Source: Desulfitobacterium hafniense DCB-2
Lineage (GTDB): Bacteria > Bacillota > Desulfitobacteriia > Desulfitobacteriales > Desulfitobacteriaceae
Assembly (NCBI RefSeq): GCF_000021925.1
Contig: NC_011830.1
Location: 4,003,001-4,067,000, forward strand
Reading direction: 5' to 3'
DNA: 64,000 nucleotides
The notes under the pieces are model-generated. The model worked only from the letters and a program-made list of their open reading frames with translations. It ran no database searches and was not told the DNA's origin. Numbering within the stretch: position 1 is the first letter of the stretch; each line of letters starts with the position of its first letter. Made by a program: the position numbers and the translations under genes. This document shows positions 41,669-51,157 of the stretch, piece by piece.

Positions 41669-42697
41669 TTATTTATTAAACTCTTTTTCAGTATCTATAA
41701 TGGTTTCATTTTTAAAACTGTAAGATTTCACTTTGATTCCATCGCCTGTAACATTAACTTCATAGGGCTGCTCCTCGATAGGGTATTCTCCAGCCTTAAT
41801 CCCTTTATTTTTGATGTCATAAACGACTAATTTTGCTTGATCTACATTCTTTATAATCAGATAATCATTGTCCCAAAATAATTTTCTTGAGCCGTCAAGG
41901 GTTGCAATTATTTGATTATTCTTTAAATCAGATAAAACTATTTTAGAATCATGCCTGTCCTTTAAGTTGATCTGTGTAAACACAATTTTGCTTCCATCCG
42001 GCGATACTTGAGCTTCACCAGCCCCCTCAAAGTAAACTTCCGATTTGTCATTCTGTAAGCTATATTCTTTTATCTTAGGCGTGTTTTCGAAGTAATCATA
42101 AAATAACTTCCCATCGCTCCATCCTAAATAGATAACTTCGGGGTAATTAAACCCGGAATACTTAAATGTATCGATGGATTTTGCTTTTCCAGTAGTCAAG
42201 TTCTTTATGACTACTTCTATTCCTGCATTATTTGAGCTTCTCTTTCCAACGATAGCCAGATTATCACCGGAAACATCATAATCAAATACGGTTTCGAGAC
42301 CGGTTCCCTCAGTTAGGGGCACAACTTTCTTCTCTTTATAGCTATAGATTTTTTCCTTGCCTAAAATGATATCGCCATTGCTTAGTTTTAAATATATCGG
42401 TCTGTTTTCAAGCCAAGGCTTATACCAAAAGGACCCTAATATGCTGTTGTCCGATGTATTCTTTACATTAAAAATTAAACTCCCATCGTCAGCAATTTCT
42501 TCCGAAGCTGAAACTGTAATATCCTGTAGTTTAATAGTATCGGATATCTCCGCTGTATACTTATTGATACCACCAGGATTGTTTTCAATAATGGAATCCT
42601 TTGCAAAAAAAACTGAGCCTTCTGCTAAACAAACATAACCTATGGACAATAATCCAATTATCAGTGTCATGAATATTATAATTTTTTTCGTCTTCAT
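41669..42697 (-). CDS. exported beta-propeller-like protein
   Basis: 342 residues from ATG 42695-42697 (GGAGGG upstream). A signal peptide of about 25 residues (MKTKKIIIFMTLIIGLLSIG...) precedes a chain with repeated short beta-strand patterns (YLGWSDGKLFYDYF, QVSPDGSKIVFTQI, IVLSDLKNNQIIATLDGS). The ASPDGS-like segment is typical of TolB/WD40-type propeller blades. Function unknown. It is 19 bp downstream of an exported M23 peptidase gene and probably cotranscribed. Confidence 0.7.
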   Translation of the reverse strand: MKTKKIIIFMTLIIGLLSIGYVCLAEGSVFFAKDSIIENNPGGINKYTAEISDTIKLQDITVSASEEIADDGSLIFNVKNTSDNSILGSFWYKPWLENRPIYLKLSNGDIILGKEKIYSYKEKKVVPLTEGTGLETVFDYDVSGDNLAIVGKRSSNNAGIEVVIKNLTTGKAKSIDTFKYSGFNYPEVIYLGWSDGKLFYDYFENTPKIKEYSLQNDKSEVYFEGAGEAQVSPDGSKIVFTQINLKDRHDSKIVLSDLKNNQIIATLDGSRKLFWDNDYLIIKNVDQAKLVVYDIKNKGIKAGEYPIEEQPYEVNVTGDGIKVKSYSFKNETIIDTEKEFNK

Positions 42698-42716
42698 TTG
42701 CTTTCCCTCCTTTGAT

Positions 42717-43541
42717 TTAAGGCAAACTAACACTTGGTACTAATGTATCTGTATTACTACTTGCGCTAACGGTACTTGTCCGCGCGCCATTATTGTAATT
42801 TAAGGTAATACTTCCAGGATTGATTCTTGTGATATAGTAGTTTAAACCGTATGCACTTTCATCCGGAAATGCACTACCATTTTCCATAACATAATATGAG
42901 TATGAAGCCCCATAGTTAACATCTGTACCTTTCGTGGCCCCAGATATTCTTATAGCCCGCGCGTAGGAACCCGATGAAGTTAAGACTTTTCCGCGAAGAG
43001 CTGCATAATTGTCTTTACTACTTCTTCCAAGGAATCCTTCCGGATTCCTTTGGGCATACCAGTTATTTGCTCCCATTCTTATTTCATAATGTAAATGGGG
43101 TCCACTAGCATTCCCAGTTTGCCCAGATAAACCCAAGTATGTTCCCGCTGGATAAGTTGTATTTACTTGTATAGATGAGGATAACTCGCTCATATGGCAA
43201 TAATAGTGATAGAATTTAGTATTGGTATAATATGGATGAGTCGACTCTATAACAATGTATTTTCCATACGACGCCCCCCCAAGATCGCCTTTAGTAATAA
43301 CCTTCCCAACATAAGTAGAGTATATCGATGTTCCAATTGGTGCAGCAAAATCCATACCCATATGACCGTATGTGCTGCTTGAATTTAGCTTTTCTCCATA
43401 AAGGTATCCCGCATTAACGGGGGAAGATACAGGAGAAGGCAAACCCAAATCGTATCCAGCAAAACTAAAGGTTGCACAAGATAATACAAAAACAAAACAT
43501 ATTAATAGTAAAGCTGAATACTTAAATATTTTCTTTCTCAT
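42717..43541 (-). CDS. exported M23-family metallopeptidase
   Basis: About 274 residues from ATG 43539-43541 (AAGGA 9 nt upstream). Signal peptide MRKKIFKYSALLLICFVFVL. The LytM/M23 zinc site is complete: HMGMDFAAP supplies His and Asp, and HLHYEI supplies the H-x-H pair after GNASGPHLHYEI. These enzymes cut peptidoglycan cross-bridges, so a cell-wall role is expected. The C-terminal about 100 residues are serine- and threonine-rich and unassigned. Confidence 0.9.
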   Translation of the reverse strand: MRKKIFKYSALLLICFVFVLSCATFSFAGYDLGLPSPVSSPVNAGYLYGEKLNSSSTYGHMGMDFAAPIGTSIYSTYVGKVITKGDLGGASYGKYIVIESTHPYYTNTKFYHYYCHMSELSSSIQVNTTYPAGTYLGLSGQTGNASGPHLHYEIRMGANNWYAQRNPEGFLGRSSKDNYAALRGKVLTSSGSYARAIRISGATKGTDVNYGASYSYYVMENGSAFPDESAYGLNYYITRINPGSITLNYNNGARTSTVSASSNTDTLVPSVSLP

Positions 43542-44260
43542 AAGTTTCATTCCTTTCAAATTCTTATCTTAAAGAATAGAGATAGTCCACGCACAGTCCT
43601 CATGCATCTCAGTTTAAATGCCATTCGTTATACTTTCGCTTTTTTGGCCTCCTATGATATCACCTCCATCATTGCTTCTAGCCTTTGACATACCTCACCT
43701 CACCATGAAAATCTCCTGAATGATGTTAAGAAATATCCCTCCTTGCCTTATACATTACATTAGATGATCAAAATCACATCTTTTTAGCATTAAAATTTCG
43801 AACAATATTCTGATTACAATCTTATCTTCTATGTTCTTATAGATTGTCTATAGCACAATATTGTTTCATTCAATGCAGAAGAATAGCATCCAACGATAAT
43901 ACCAGGAAAAATCAAAATAATGGTACGGAGATGCTGTGGAAAGGGTCCACTATAACTATTAGTTCATCATGTTCCACATTTTGCAATTTTTAGATGATTA
44001 ATGATTTTAAATCTTTTTAAATAAACAATGTGATTTTATGTCACTAATGTAATGTATATAGTAGAAAAGTAATGCAAAAAGCTACAGTCCAGAATCCTGC
44101 ACAAAACTTCAATCTCACCTAAGCGTAGTTAACGGACTTAAATTTCAGAGGGAGCGTGATACCTTGCCAACAAACTAGACAGGCAGCCCCAAACCTGAGT
44201 AAGAGATTCTCTTTTCGGAAATAACCTATGCTTATAAAAAAATTATATGGAGGTTAAACC
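43542..44260. other. 719-bp divergent intergenic region
   Basis: Strongly AT-rich and without a gene. It must carry promoters for the divergent peptidase and small exported protein genes. No clear promoter or structured RNA could be fixed. Confidence 0.4.
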
Positions 44261-44698
44261 ATGTTATTGATGAAGAAATTAATCGTTGTGTTTTTAACCA
44301 TAGTACTTTGTACTATGGCTTCACCCTTTACTTCCTACGCAGATGCGGGTAATGATCTAACGCCTCAGGCAAGTTTATACATCCGCTCAACAAGCGCCAC
44401 CATACAACCCCAGGGAAATGGAAAACTCTATCTGGAAAACATATTGGGTGCTACTAGAATTGTTGATCAGCTTGGGGTTAAAACTATAGAAATTCAAACA
44501 TTAAAAAACGGCTACTGGCAGTCCACATACACAATAGTAAAAAACGATTACCTTTATAATACCGGCACTTATGTTTATGCTTGTTATTATAGCGGAACGC
44601 CCGGAACACAATATCGGAGTTATGTTGAGTTTTACGTCTCCAATGCAGGAGGGGAGGAAACAAAGATCGTTACCTCCCAACCAGTGACTGCCAACTGA
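44261..44698 (+). CDS. small exported protein of unknown function
   Basis: 145 residues. A signal peptide (MKKLIVVFLTIVLCTMASPFTSYADA) is cleaved after about residue 29. The mature part of about 115 residues is beta-strand-rich with many Tyr, Thr and Gly (GTYVYACYYSGTPGTQYRSYVEFYVS), like small secreted DUF6147-type proteins of Clostridia; that match is tentative. GGAGG lies 7 nt before the ATG. It is next to the ECF sigma/anti-sigma pair and divergent from a wall peptidase, so a cell-surface role is likely. Confidence 0.65.
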   Translation: MLLMKKLIVVFLTIVLCTMASPFTSYADAGNDLTPQASLYIRSTSATIQPQGNGKLYLENILGATRIVDQLGVKTIEIQTLKNGYWQSTYTIVKNDYLYNTGTYVYACYYSGTPGTQYRSYVEFYVSNAGGEETKIVTSQPVTAN

Positions 44699-44716
44699 TA
44701 GGAGTAAGGAACCATG

Positions 44717-44752
44717 AGAAAAGCAGGAGCGCATCAAAACTCCTGCTTTTCT
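44717..44752. terminator. bidirectional terminator between the small exported protein and anti-sigma genes
   Basis: An 11-bp perfect stem AAAAGCAGGAG/CTCCTGCTTTT with a 10-nt loop and T-runs at both ends. Confidence 0.85.
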
Positions 44753-44775
44753 GAATTGTATTTTCTAAAGTCATT

Positions 44776-45645
44776 TTAATTCATCGAGTCAATAATTTTA
44801 ATTAGATCATCCGCTGTGATATCGCCACTAATATTATAGACGGTATTATTGTGGCTCCAAATCGCCTGAGTTTGACCGAGGTTGCGAAGAATGTAGTGTT
44901 TTATATTATCTTTTTCATAAACTTCTACCAGATTTTCGTCTTTCTCAAAGTTAGTGTCCGCAACTGCTTGCTCCCCTTCGGCGTAGATACTAAGGTCAAA
45001 AACAATAACCTTGCTTGAATCTTCCTGAAAGTATAATAACGCCTTGCTGTGATTCTGTAACTTAAAAGTCTCACCATACTTAAAGACAAATCCCTCCGGA
45101 ACCCATTGAGGCAAGAGCGGCTTTACCGGGATATCCTTAATAACCTCCTGAATATCACTATAGGTTTTCCTTTCGGCGACATTGGAATTACCTTCTTCTA
45201 CCGGCTGACTTTGGGTCGATAAGTTAAACGTATCTTTCCCCCAATCAACCACAGATTGGAAAAGATTATAGCCCAAAGCACTGGCCACTGTAGAGGATGT
45301 GAAAAAAATCAAAATAAAGGCTGCGGCAACCTGAGCTATTCTTTTTCCCACTAAGGTTTTATGCTGGCTGCTCTGCCATTCCTTATAAGCTTGATCGACA
45401 TTCTGGCGCATGGTTTTCATTTTCTCTTCGGAAAGATATTCTTCTTTTCCTTCAATCAAGTTAATGGCCTTTATACATTCGTCGATCAAATCCGTGTCCA
45501 TACTGACCTCATCCACCGCCGATGCCTCATACAAAATACGATATAGCTTTTCTTTTACAAGAACGTCACTTTCCTTTTCGGAGAGTATCATCCTGATAAT
45601 TTCTTTATCATTAATTACATCAAGGGAATCCCGTTCTTTCGCCAT
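44776..45645 (-). CDS. membrane anti-sigma factor with DUF4367-type outer domain
   Basis: 289 residues. An N-terminal cytoplasmic region (about 1-105) is followed by one membrane helix (VAAAFILIFFTSSTVASALG) and an outer domain. That domain opens with NLFQSVVDWGK and ends in the DUF4367-like LPQWVPEGFVF...SGDITADDLIKIIDSMN. It lies 83 bp downstream of an ECF sigma gene, so it should hold that sigma factor inactive until an envelope signal arrives. A decayed copy of its middle part lies at 29833-29930. Confidence 0.82.
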   Translation of the reverse strand: MAKERDSLDVINDKEIIRMILSEKESDVLVKEKLYRILYEASAVDEVSMDTDLIDECIKAINLIEGKEEYLSEEKMKTMRQNVDQAYKEWQSSQHKTLVGKRIAQVAAAFILIFFTSSTVASALGYNLFQSVVDWGKDTFNLSTQSQPVEEGNSNVAERKTYSDIQEVIKDIPVKPLLPQWVPEGFVFKYGETFKLQNHSKALLYFQEDSSKVIVFDLSIYAEGEQAVADTNFEKDENLVEVYEKDNIKHYILRNLGQTQAIWSHNNTVYNISGDITADDLIKIIDSMN

Positions 45646-45728
45646 GATTTTCTCCCTTTCTTTTTCAACCTTCCATTTATATACATTACAAAGGCCGTAT
45701 TAAATCACAGTGACTACAAAATTTTAGT

Positions 45729-46283
45729 TCACTTTTCAAAATAAATACGAACACTTTTTTTAATTTTCTTTTTTAGCCGATAAATCCGGGTCGTCATTGC
45801 TGTGGCGGAAATCTCATGTTTCCCGGCAAGTTCTGAAACGGACATATTATTTTTAAAGTAATCACGATAAAGCTCATACTCATCGGCTTGAAGTCCCTCT
45901 AAAATCTCTTCGCAAAGTTTGTCCAGATCGGCAGTGCCATTGAAGAGTTCTTCCAATTCGTTGTCCACCTGCGCCCAAGCTTCCAAGATATGATCATCCA
46001 TGCTGATTTCATACTTATTCTTGGTGTACATACTTCTAAATGAAAGGTTGACCAGATTCCGTGCCGTAGTGTATAACCATCCTTCCACATTCGGATGGTT
46101 TACTAATTTTGCAAGCTGCTTCCTTGCTTCCAAAAATGTATTTTGGGTGCACTCCTCTACCAGATCCAAGAGTTCCTCCTGCCCTTTAACTCTCCTTAAG
46201 CAGTATAGATAAATCCGCTCATAGTATTTATAACATAAATCCTCGTAGAAAGTCTCATCCTTTAAGCGGTTCCATGGCCACAA
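45729..46283 (-). CDS. ECF-type RNA polymerase sigma factor
   Basis: 184 residues from a TTG start (GGAGGAGGGG upstream). Region 2 is recognisable (YYERIYLYCLRRV...QNTFLEARKQL, VEGWLYTTARNLV). Region 4 carries the helix-turn-helix (MSVSELAGKHEISATAMTTRIYRLKKKIKK). It directs polymerase to envelope-stress type genes and is controlled by the membrane anti-sigma encoded downstream. Targets may include the neighbouring exported proteins, but no promoter motif was verified. Confidence 0.85.
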   Translation of the reverse strand: MWPWNRLKDETFYEDLCYKYYERIYLYCLRRVKGQEELLDLVEECTQNTFLEARKQLAKLVNHPNVEGWLYTTARNLVNLSFRSMYTKNKYEISMDDHILEAWAQVDNELEELFNGTADLDKLCEEILEGLQADEYELYRDYFKNNMSVSELAGKHEISATAMTTRIYRLKKKIKKSVRIYFEK

Positions 46284-46759
46284 AATCTACCCCTCCTCCG
46301 TGTACTTGTGTGCTCTCTAATCATTTGAATTAGCTGTAAGTTCTTTTCCAGGTTCATATTTCCTCATTTTAATTTTAATATCTCTATTTTATAATATTTC
46401 TCCTAATTTTTATCAATTTCTTCTTGTGAAAAAATGTCAATAATAGGTGAGAGATCGGCTTAATTGAAACAAACAGAATACTTTTTCAACTCATTTTAAC
46501 AGATTGCTGAATCATGACAATAAACTCATACTTATGCAGTAAGGCCGATTACTTCAGCCTCATTATCTCATGCTCTAGCGGCAATACCGATAATAATGCG
46601 ACTCAGGTTACATTTACATATATTTTATTATCTTTAAAAAGCCAAAAGATGCCCTCTTTAAAGAGAAGCATCCTCTTCAACTTAACTTTATTCTCTAACA
46701 TCTCCAACTAAAGATAATCCTTAGACCTATCAAAACCCATCCCAACTTCCGCAATCCTC
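46284..46759. other. 476-bp intergenic region between the sigma gene and smc
   Basis: AT-rich, no gene. It contains the smc terminator and presumably the ECF promoter. It is the right-hand junction of the accessory segment with the core smc-rnc-fab block. Confidence 0.45.
46640..46672 (-). terminator. terminator of smc
   Basis: On the minus strand GATGC...GCATC with an inner CTCTTTAAAGAG palindrome, followed by TTTTGGCTTTTT, 90 bp after the stop. Confidence 0.6.
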
Positions 46760-49700
46760 TCAAGCCATCCTAGTATCCTTGTCCTGGCCTTCCAACTGAA
46801 CAGAGAGCAGCTTAGATACACCCGACTCCTCCATGGTGATGCCATAGAGGACATCGGCTGCTTCCATGGTTCCTTTGCGGTGCGAGATGACCAGGAACTG
46901 GGTGGAGTTTGCCAAGCGGTGAATGTATTGGGCAAAGCGGCTGACATTGGCATCATCCAGGGAAGCCTCGATTTCATCAAGGACACAGAAGGGGCTGGGC
47001 TTCACCTTAAGCAGGGCGAAGAGCAGTCCGATGGCTGTCAGAGCACGCTCTCCTCCGGAAAGGAGAGACAGCAGCTGGGGCTTTTTTCCCGGGGGCTGGG
47101 CGATGATCTCTACCCCCGTATCCAGAAGATTGGCCGGGTCTACTAAGCGAAGTTCCGCATAGCCTCCGTTGAACAGTTCCTTGAAGACCACTTTAAAGGC
47201 TTCGTTGACCGCTATAAATCCTTCTTCGAAACGTTCCGACATGGTTTTATCCAGTTCGGCGATGAGTTGCTGGAGGGATTCATTGGCCTCCTCCAGATCC
47301 TGCTTTTGCACCGATAGAAAATCAAAGCGCTCCTGAAGCTTCGGATATTCTTCAATGGCCGCCTGGTTCACAGGGCCCAGCAGCTCCATCCGCAGTTTAA
47401 TCTCCTGGACTCTGGCCGCCAGCTCGGCACGGTTTCTTTCACTTTGGTAGGCTTGAGCCTCTTCCCAAGTCAGGTCGAATTCTTCCAGTAACCGTTTGGA
47501 GCCGGTTTCCCATTCGGCATCCCAGCGGGCCGTCTTCAGCTCCAGGTTGTGCAGCTTTTGTTCCAGGGTCTGCTGCTCCTGCCTTTTCTTTTGGGCGAGG
47601 CCTTCCTGATCCATCAGCTCCTTGGACAGAACCTCCCGCTCTTTGCGCAAAGCGATGAGGACTTCCTGGGCTTGCTGCTGCTGCTCTCCTGCTTCCCTGC
47701 GGCGGCTCTCCCAGTCTCCCTGTTCGAAGGCCAGACGGGCTTTGCTCTCTTCTAAATCCTGCAAATCCTTGCGCTTGCGCTCCAGGAGATGCTTGTTCTC
47801 CCCCAGCAGGGCCTGATCCTGGACCAGGCGCTCCACAGCCTGCTTGAGCTCCTGCTCCCACTTAGCCGCCTGCACCTTGGTTTGGGTCAGTCTTTCTTGA
47901 AGCTGTTCCATCTCCCGGCTGGCCTGGCGATTCTTTTCTTCCTGCCGGGCCAAGGCTTCCTGAGCCTCTTGGATGCTGTCTGTAAGCTTGCTTTGCTCTT
48001 CTGCCTCCAGGGCCTTATGGCTTTGCAGCTCATCCCGTTCCTGCTCTATCCCGGCCACACGGATGGTTACGGCGGTTATTTCATCACGAATCCTTTGGGC
48101 CTGGGCCCGGAGATTAAGCTCCTGAGTTCTTAACACGGCCAGAGCGGATTTAAGCTCCTGCTCTTCAGCCATCAGATGCTTAAGGTTTTCCTCACCTTTT
48201 TGGATTTGGATGCTGAGAGCCCCTGCTTTGAGCTCCAGTTCCTTTTGCTGGGTGCGTCTTTCGTCGCACTCCTGCCGGAGTTCCTGGATTTCCCGGGAAC
48301 GTCCCAAGATGTTGGAGCCTTTTCTTTGCAGGCTGCCCCCGGTCAGGGAGCCCCCCGGGTGAACCTGATCCCCCTCCAGGGTCACGATGCGGGCGCGATA
48401 GCCCGAGGCTCTGGCCACCCGGGTGGCCGCCTCCATATCCGTGACGATGAGGGTTCTGCCCAGTTGGGATTCAAAGGCCTTGCGGTATTTTTCGGCGAAG
48501 GTGATAAGATCCACCGCCACGCCGATGAAGCCGGGGTCCTTGGCCGCCTCTTTGGCCACAGCGGCTTTGCCCCCTTGAATCACATCCAGGGGTAAAAAAG
48601 TGGCCCGACCCAGATTGTGGCTTTTCAGATAATGAACGGCTTCCTTGGCACCCCGTTCCGTTGCGGTAACGATATTCTGAATACCTGCCCCCAGGGCGAC
48701 CTCGATGGCCACCTCATAACGCTCTTCAACCTGAAGAAGATCCGCCAGGGTGCCGCAGAGATCTCCGCAGGAAGGCTGGTTTTTTTTCTTGGCCAGCATC
48801 AGCTCCCGGACACCCCGTTGATAGCCTTCCAGGGAGTCTTCCAGGTTCTTCAGGGCATGATAGCGGGCTGATTTTTTCTCCAGGTCCCGATTCAGTTCCT
48901 GGAGCTCCCTCTGCCCTGCTTTGCTCTGCTCACGGAACTGAGCATTTTCCTGCTGGGCCTTCTCTGCCTGGAGCCGGATATCCGTCTGCAGCCCTTCCTG
49001 GGTTTTAAGCTGCTCCTGAACCTGGGCCTCCTGCTGCTCATGAGAGAGCAGGGCTCCTTCTTTATCCTTTTTTTCTTTAATCAATTGCTCATGGGTTGAA
49101 TTCAGGGTAGCCAACTGATGGGTAAGGCGGTTTAATTCTGCGCTGGACTCGGCCAGCTTGCTCTGCAGATGGGAGAGACTGCCCCTGAGGATTTCAATTT
49201 CCTCTAAGCCATTCCTGGCTTTAGCCTCGACCAAGCGTTGTTCATCCGCCGCCAAAGCCTGATTAGCCTGGTCCAGAGTCTTATGTAAGAGGGCTTTTCT
49301 GTCCTCTAAGGCTCTGAGCTGTTCTGTACTCTGGCGAACCTTCTCCTCATGATTGGAGAGCTCCGTGGTGACACGATTAATCTGCTCGCCGAGGTAGCCT
49401 TCCCGCTCCTGGCGGAGCCGCAACTCCTGAACGATTTGGTTGACTGCTTGATCCAATTGGTAGGTGGTTTCCTGCTGCTTCTGGATCTGCTCATCCAGAA
49501 GATTGAGCTTCACTTTGTTGCTGAGGATGCCGCTTTCCTTCTGGCTTAGATCCGCTACTGCCGCGGCGATGGCCGACTGAAGTTCTTCCGTTTCCTGAAC
49601 GGAGGAAGTCAGCTTATGGCGCACCTCTTTTAAATCAAAGGCCACCATCTCGATCTCCAGGGCTTTTTGTTCTGTGGTCAGCTCCACAGCTTCCCTGGCT

Positions 49701-50356
49701 ATGGTGGCTTGCTCTTCCAAAGGTCCTAATTGCCCTTCGATCTCGGCCAGGATATCCCTGATCCGCTCTAAATTATGTTCCGTTTCATCCAAACGCTTAA
49801 GTGCTTCCCGTTTGCGCATGCGGTATTTGGTTATTCCTGAAGCTTCTTCGATCAAGGTGCGCCGTTCTTCGGAGCGCAGATTGAGAATCTCCTCGACCCG
49901 GCCTTGACCAATAATGGAAAACCCTTCTTTGCCCGCACCGGTATCCATAAAAAGTTCATGGATATCCTTAAGGCGGCAGGAGGAGCGGTTGATAAAATAT
50001 TGTCCCTCTCCGTCCCGATAGACTCTGCGGGTGATGATCACTTCCTGATACTCCAGGGGAAAAATCCCCGTGGAGTTATCAAAAAATAAGGAAACCTCGG
50101 CCATCCCCACCGGGCGCCGCACACTGCTGCCGGAGAAAATGACATCCTCCATCTTGCTGCCCCTGAGGTTTTTGGCGCTCTGTTCCCCCAGAACCCAGCG
50201 GATGGCATCGGCCACATTGCTTTTGCCGCTCCCATTGGGCCCCACTACCACACTCAAGCCCTGCCCTAATTCCAGCTTCACTTTGTCCGCAAAGGACTTA
50301 AACCCTTGGATTGTAATGGATTTCAAGAAAACAGGGAGAGTATCGGCTTTAGCCAT
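46760..50356 (-). CDS. smc: chromosome segregation ATPase SMC
   Basis: About 1198 residues, full length. The N-terminal head has Walker A GPNGSGKS near residue 40. Two long coiled coils flank a hinge at about 510-670 (GIQNIVTATERGAKEAVHYL...HPGGSLTGGSL). The C-terminal head has the signature LSGGERALTAIGLLFA and Walker B FCVLDEIEASLDDANV. Start ATG 50354-50356 overlaps the rnc end by 8 nt. With ScpA/ScpB it compacts and separates newly replicated DNA. A 60-bp copy of its 3' end lies 11.8 kb away at 34998-35057. Confidence 0.97.
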   Translation of the reverse strand: MAKADTLPVFLKSITIQGFKSFADKVKLELGQGLSVVVGPNGSGKSNVADAIRWVLGEQSAKNLRGSKMEDVIFSGSSVRRPVGMAEVSLFFDNSTGIFPLEYQEVIITRRVYRDGEGQYFINRSSCRLKDIHELFMDTGAGKEGFSIIGQGRVEEILNLRSEERRTLIEEASGITKYRMRKREALKRLDETEHNLERIRDILAEIEGQLGPLEEQATIAREAVELTTEQKALEIEMVAFDLKEVRHKLTSSVQETEELQSAIAAAVADLSQKESGILSNKVKLNLLDEQIQKQQETTYQLDQAVNQIVQELRLRQEREGYLGEQINRVTTELSNHEEKVRQSTEQLRALEDRKALLHKTLDQANQALAADEQRLVEAKARNGLEEIEILRGSLSHLQSKLAESSAELNRLTHQLATLNSTHEQLIKEKKDKEGALLSHEQQEAQVQEQLKTQEGLQTDIRLQAEKAQQENAQFREQSKAGQRELQELNRDLEKKSARYHALKNLEDSLEGYQRGVRELMLAKKKNQPSCGDLCGTLADLLQVEERYEVAIEVALGAGIQNIVTATERGAKEAVHYLKSHNLGRATFLPLDVIQGGKAAVAKEAAKDPGFIGVAVDLITFAEKYRKAFESQLGRTLIVTDMEAATRVARASGYRARIVTLEGDQVHPGGSLTGGSLQRKGSNILGRSREIQELRQECDERRTQQKELELKAGALSIQIQKGEENLKHLMAEEQELKSALAVLRTQELNLRAQAQRIRDEITAVTIRVAGIEQERDELQSHKALEAEEQSKLTDSIQEAQEALARQEEKNRQASREMEQLQERLTQTKVQAAKWEQELKQAVERLVQDQALLGENKHLLERKRKDLQDLEESKARLAFEQGDWESRRREAGEQQQQAQEVLIALRKEREVLSKELMDQEGLAQKKRQEQQTLEQKLHNLELKTARWDAEWETGSKRLLEEFDLTWEEAQAYQSERNRAELAARVQEIKLRMELLGPVNQAAIEEYPKLQERFDFLSVQKQDLEEANESLQQLIAELDKTMSERFEEGFIAVNEAFKVVFKELFNGGYAELRLVDPANLLDTGVEIIAQPPGKKPQLLSLLSGGERALTAIGLLFALLKVKPSPFCVLDEIEASLDDANVSRFAQYIHRLANSTQFLVISHRKGTMEAADVLYGITMEESGVSKLLSVQLEGQDKDTRMA

Positions 50357-51137
50357 TGTTCTCCCCCCCAAACTCATCTAACACTTGTTGGGCTGCCCGT
50401 TGTTCTGCTTCCTTTTTGGTCCGTCCGATGCCCTTGCCCCGCAGATTTCCCTGGAGGAATACCCCGGCTGTAAAGCGCTTATTATGATCCGGGCCTTCCT
50501 CGGCCAGGATACGATAAGTGACTTCCGTCTCTTCCCGCTGGGCTTTTTCCTGGAGCATGGTCTTATAATCGCCGTAGTTGCCTTGGGCTACTTCGGCAAT
50601 TTCTTCCTTCAGCAAGGTCAGAACCACTCTCCTCGCCTCTTGGAAGCCATACTGCAAATAGACAGCCCCCACGATAGCCTCCCAGGCATCGGCTAAGATG
50701 GAAGGCCTTTCCCTGCCCCCTGAGACCTGTTCACCTTTACCCAGAAGCAATTCTTCCCCCAGCCGAATCTTCTTGGCAGTGCGGGCTAAGGTGCTCTCGT
50801 TGACCACCGCCGCCCGCATCTTCGTCAATTCACCTTCAGGCCGCTCCGGATAACTCAGGTAAAGATACTCCGCTACCACAAAATCCAGAATGGCGTCACC
50901 CAGAAACTCCAGCCTTTGGTTGTTCTCCAGACCGGATTGGGGATTCTCAAACAAATACGAGGGGTGGGTTAAAGCAGTCGTGAACAAGCGATTGGGGGGA
51001 TCATCCAACTCCAACCGTTTCGCTAAACCTATTCCTGTAGGAATCCGCTGCAAAGTATCGGCATGATACTTATGACGTTTATTCCCCTGCAGATTATGCT
51101 TAGTTGTTTTTGCTGTACCCTGATGTTTTTTTTCCAC
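50349..51137 (-). CDS. rnc: ribonuclease III
   Basis: 262 residues from GTG 51137 (AAGGAG 8 nt upstream). The catalytic domain contains NQRLEFLGDAILDFVVAEYL, the RNase III signature with the metal-binding acidic residues, and a second acidic site in ADAWEAIVGAVYL. The C-terminal double-stranded-RNA-binding domain (about 185-258) ends in RTKKEAEQRAAQQVLDEF. It has an N-terminal extension of about 30 basic residues. It processes rRNA precursors and structured mRNAs. Between fabF and smc, as in many Firmicutes. Confidence 0.96.
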   Translation of the reverse strand: MEKKHQGTAKTTKHNLQGNKRHKYHADTLQRIPTGIGLAKRLELDDPPNRLFTTALTHPSYLFENPQSGLENNQRLEFLGDAILDFVVAEYLYLSYPERPEGELTKMRAAVVNESTLARTAKKIRLGEELLLGKGEQVSGGRERPSILADAWEAIVGAVYLQYGFQEARRVVLTLLKEEIAEVAQGNYGDYKTMLQEKAQREETEVTYRILAEEGPDHNKRFTAGVFLQGNLRGKGIGRTKKEAEQRAAQQVLDEFGGENNG

Positions 51138-51157
51138 CGCTCATACTCCTTACTCAC

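Noticed and set aside
43542..44260. Hidden small genes in the long AT-rich gap
   Set aside because: No frame with both a ribosome site and a plausible protein was found.
46880..50381. Many open frames on the plus strand opposite smc
   Set aside because: They are shadows of the coiled-coil reading frame (runs of L, S and Q from the reverse complement of E/K/R codons) with no ribosome sites.
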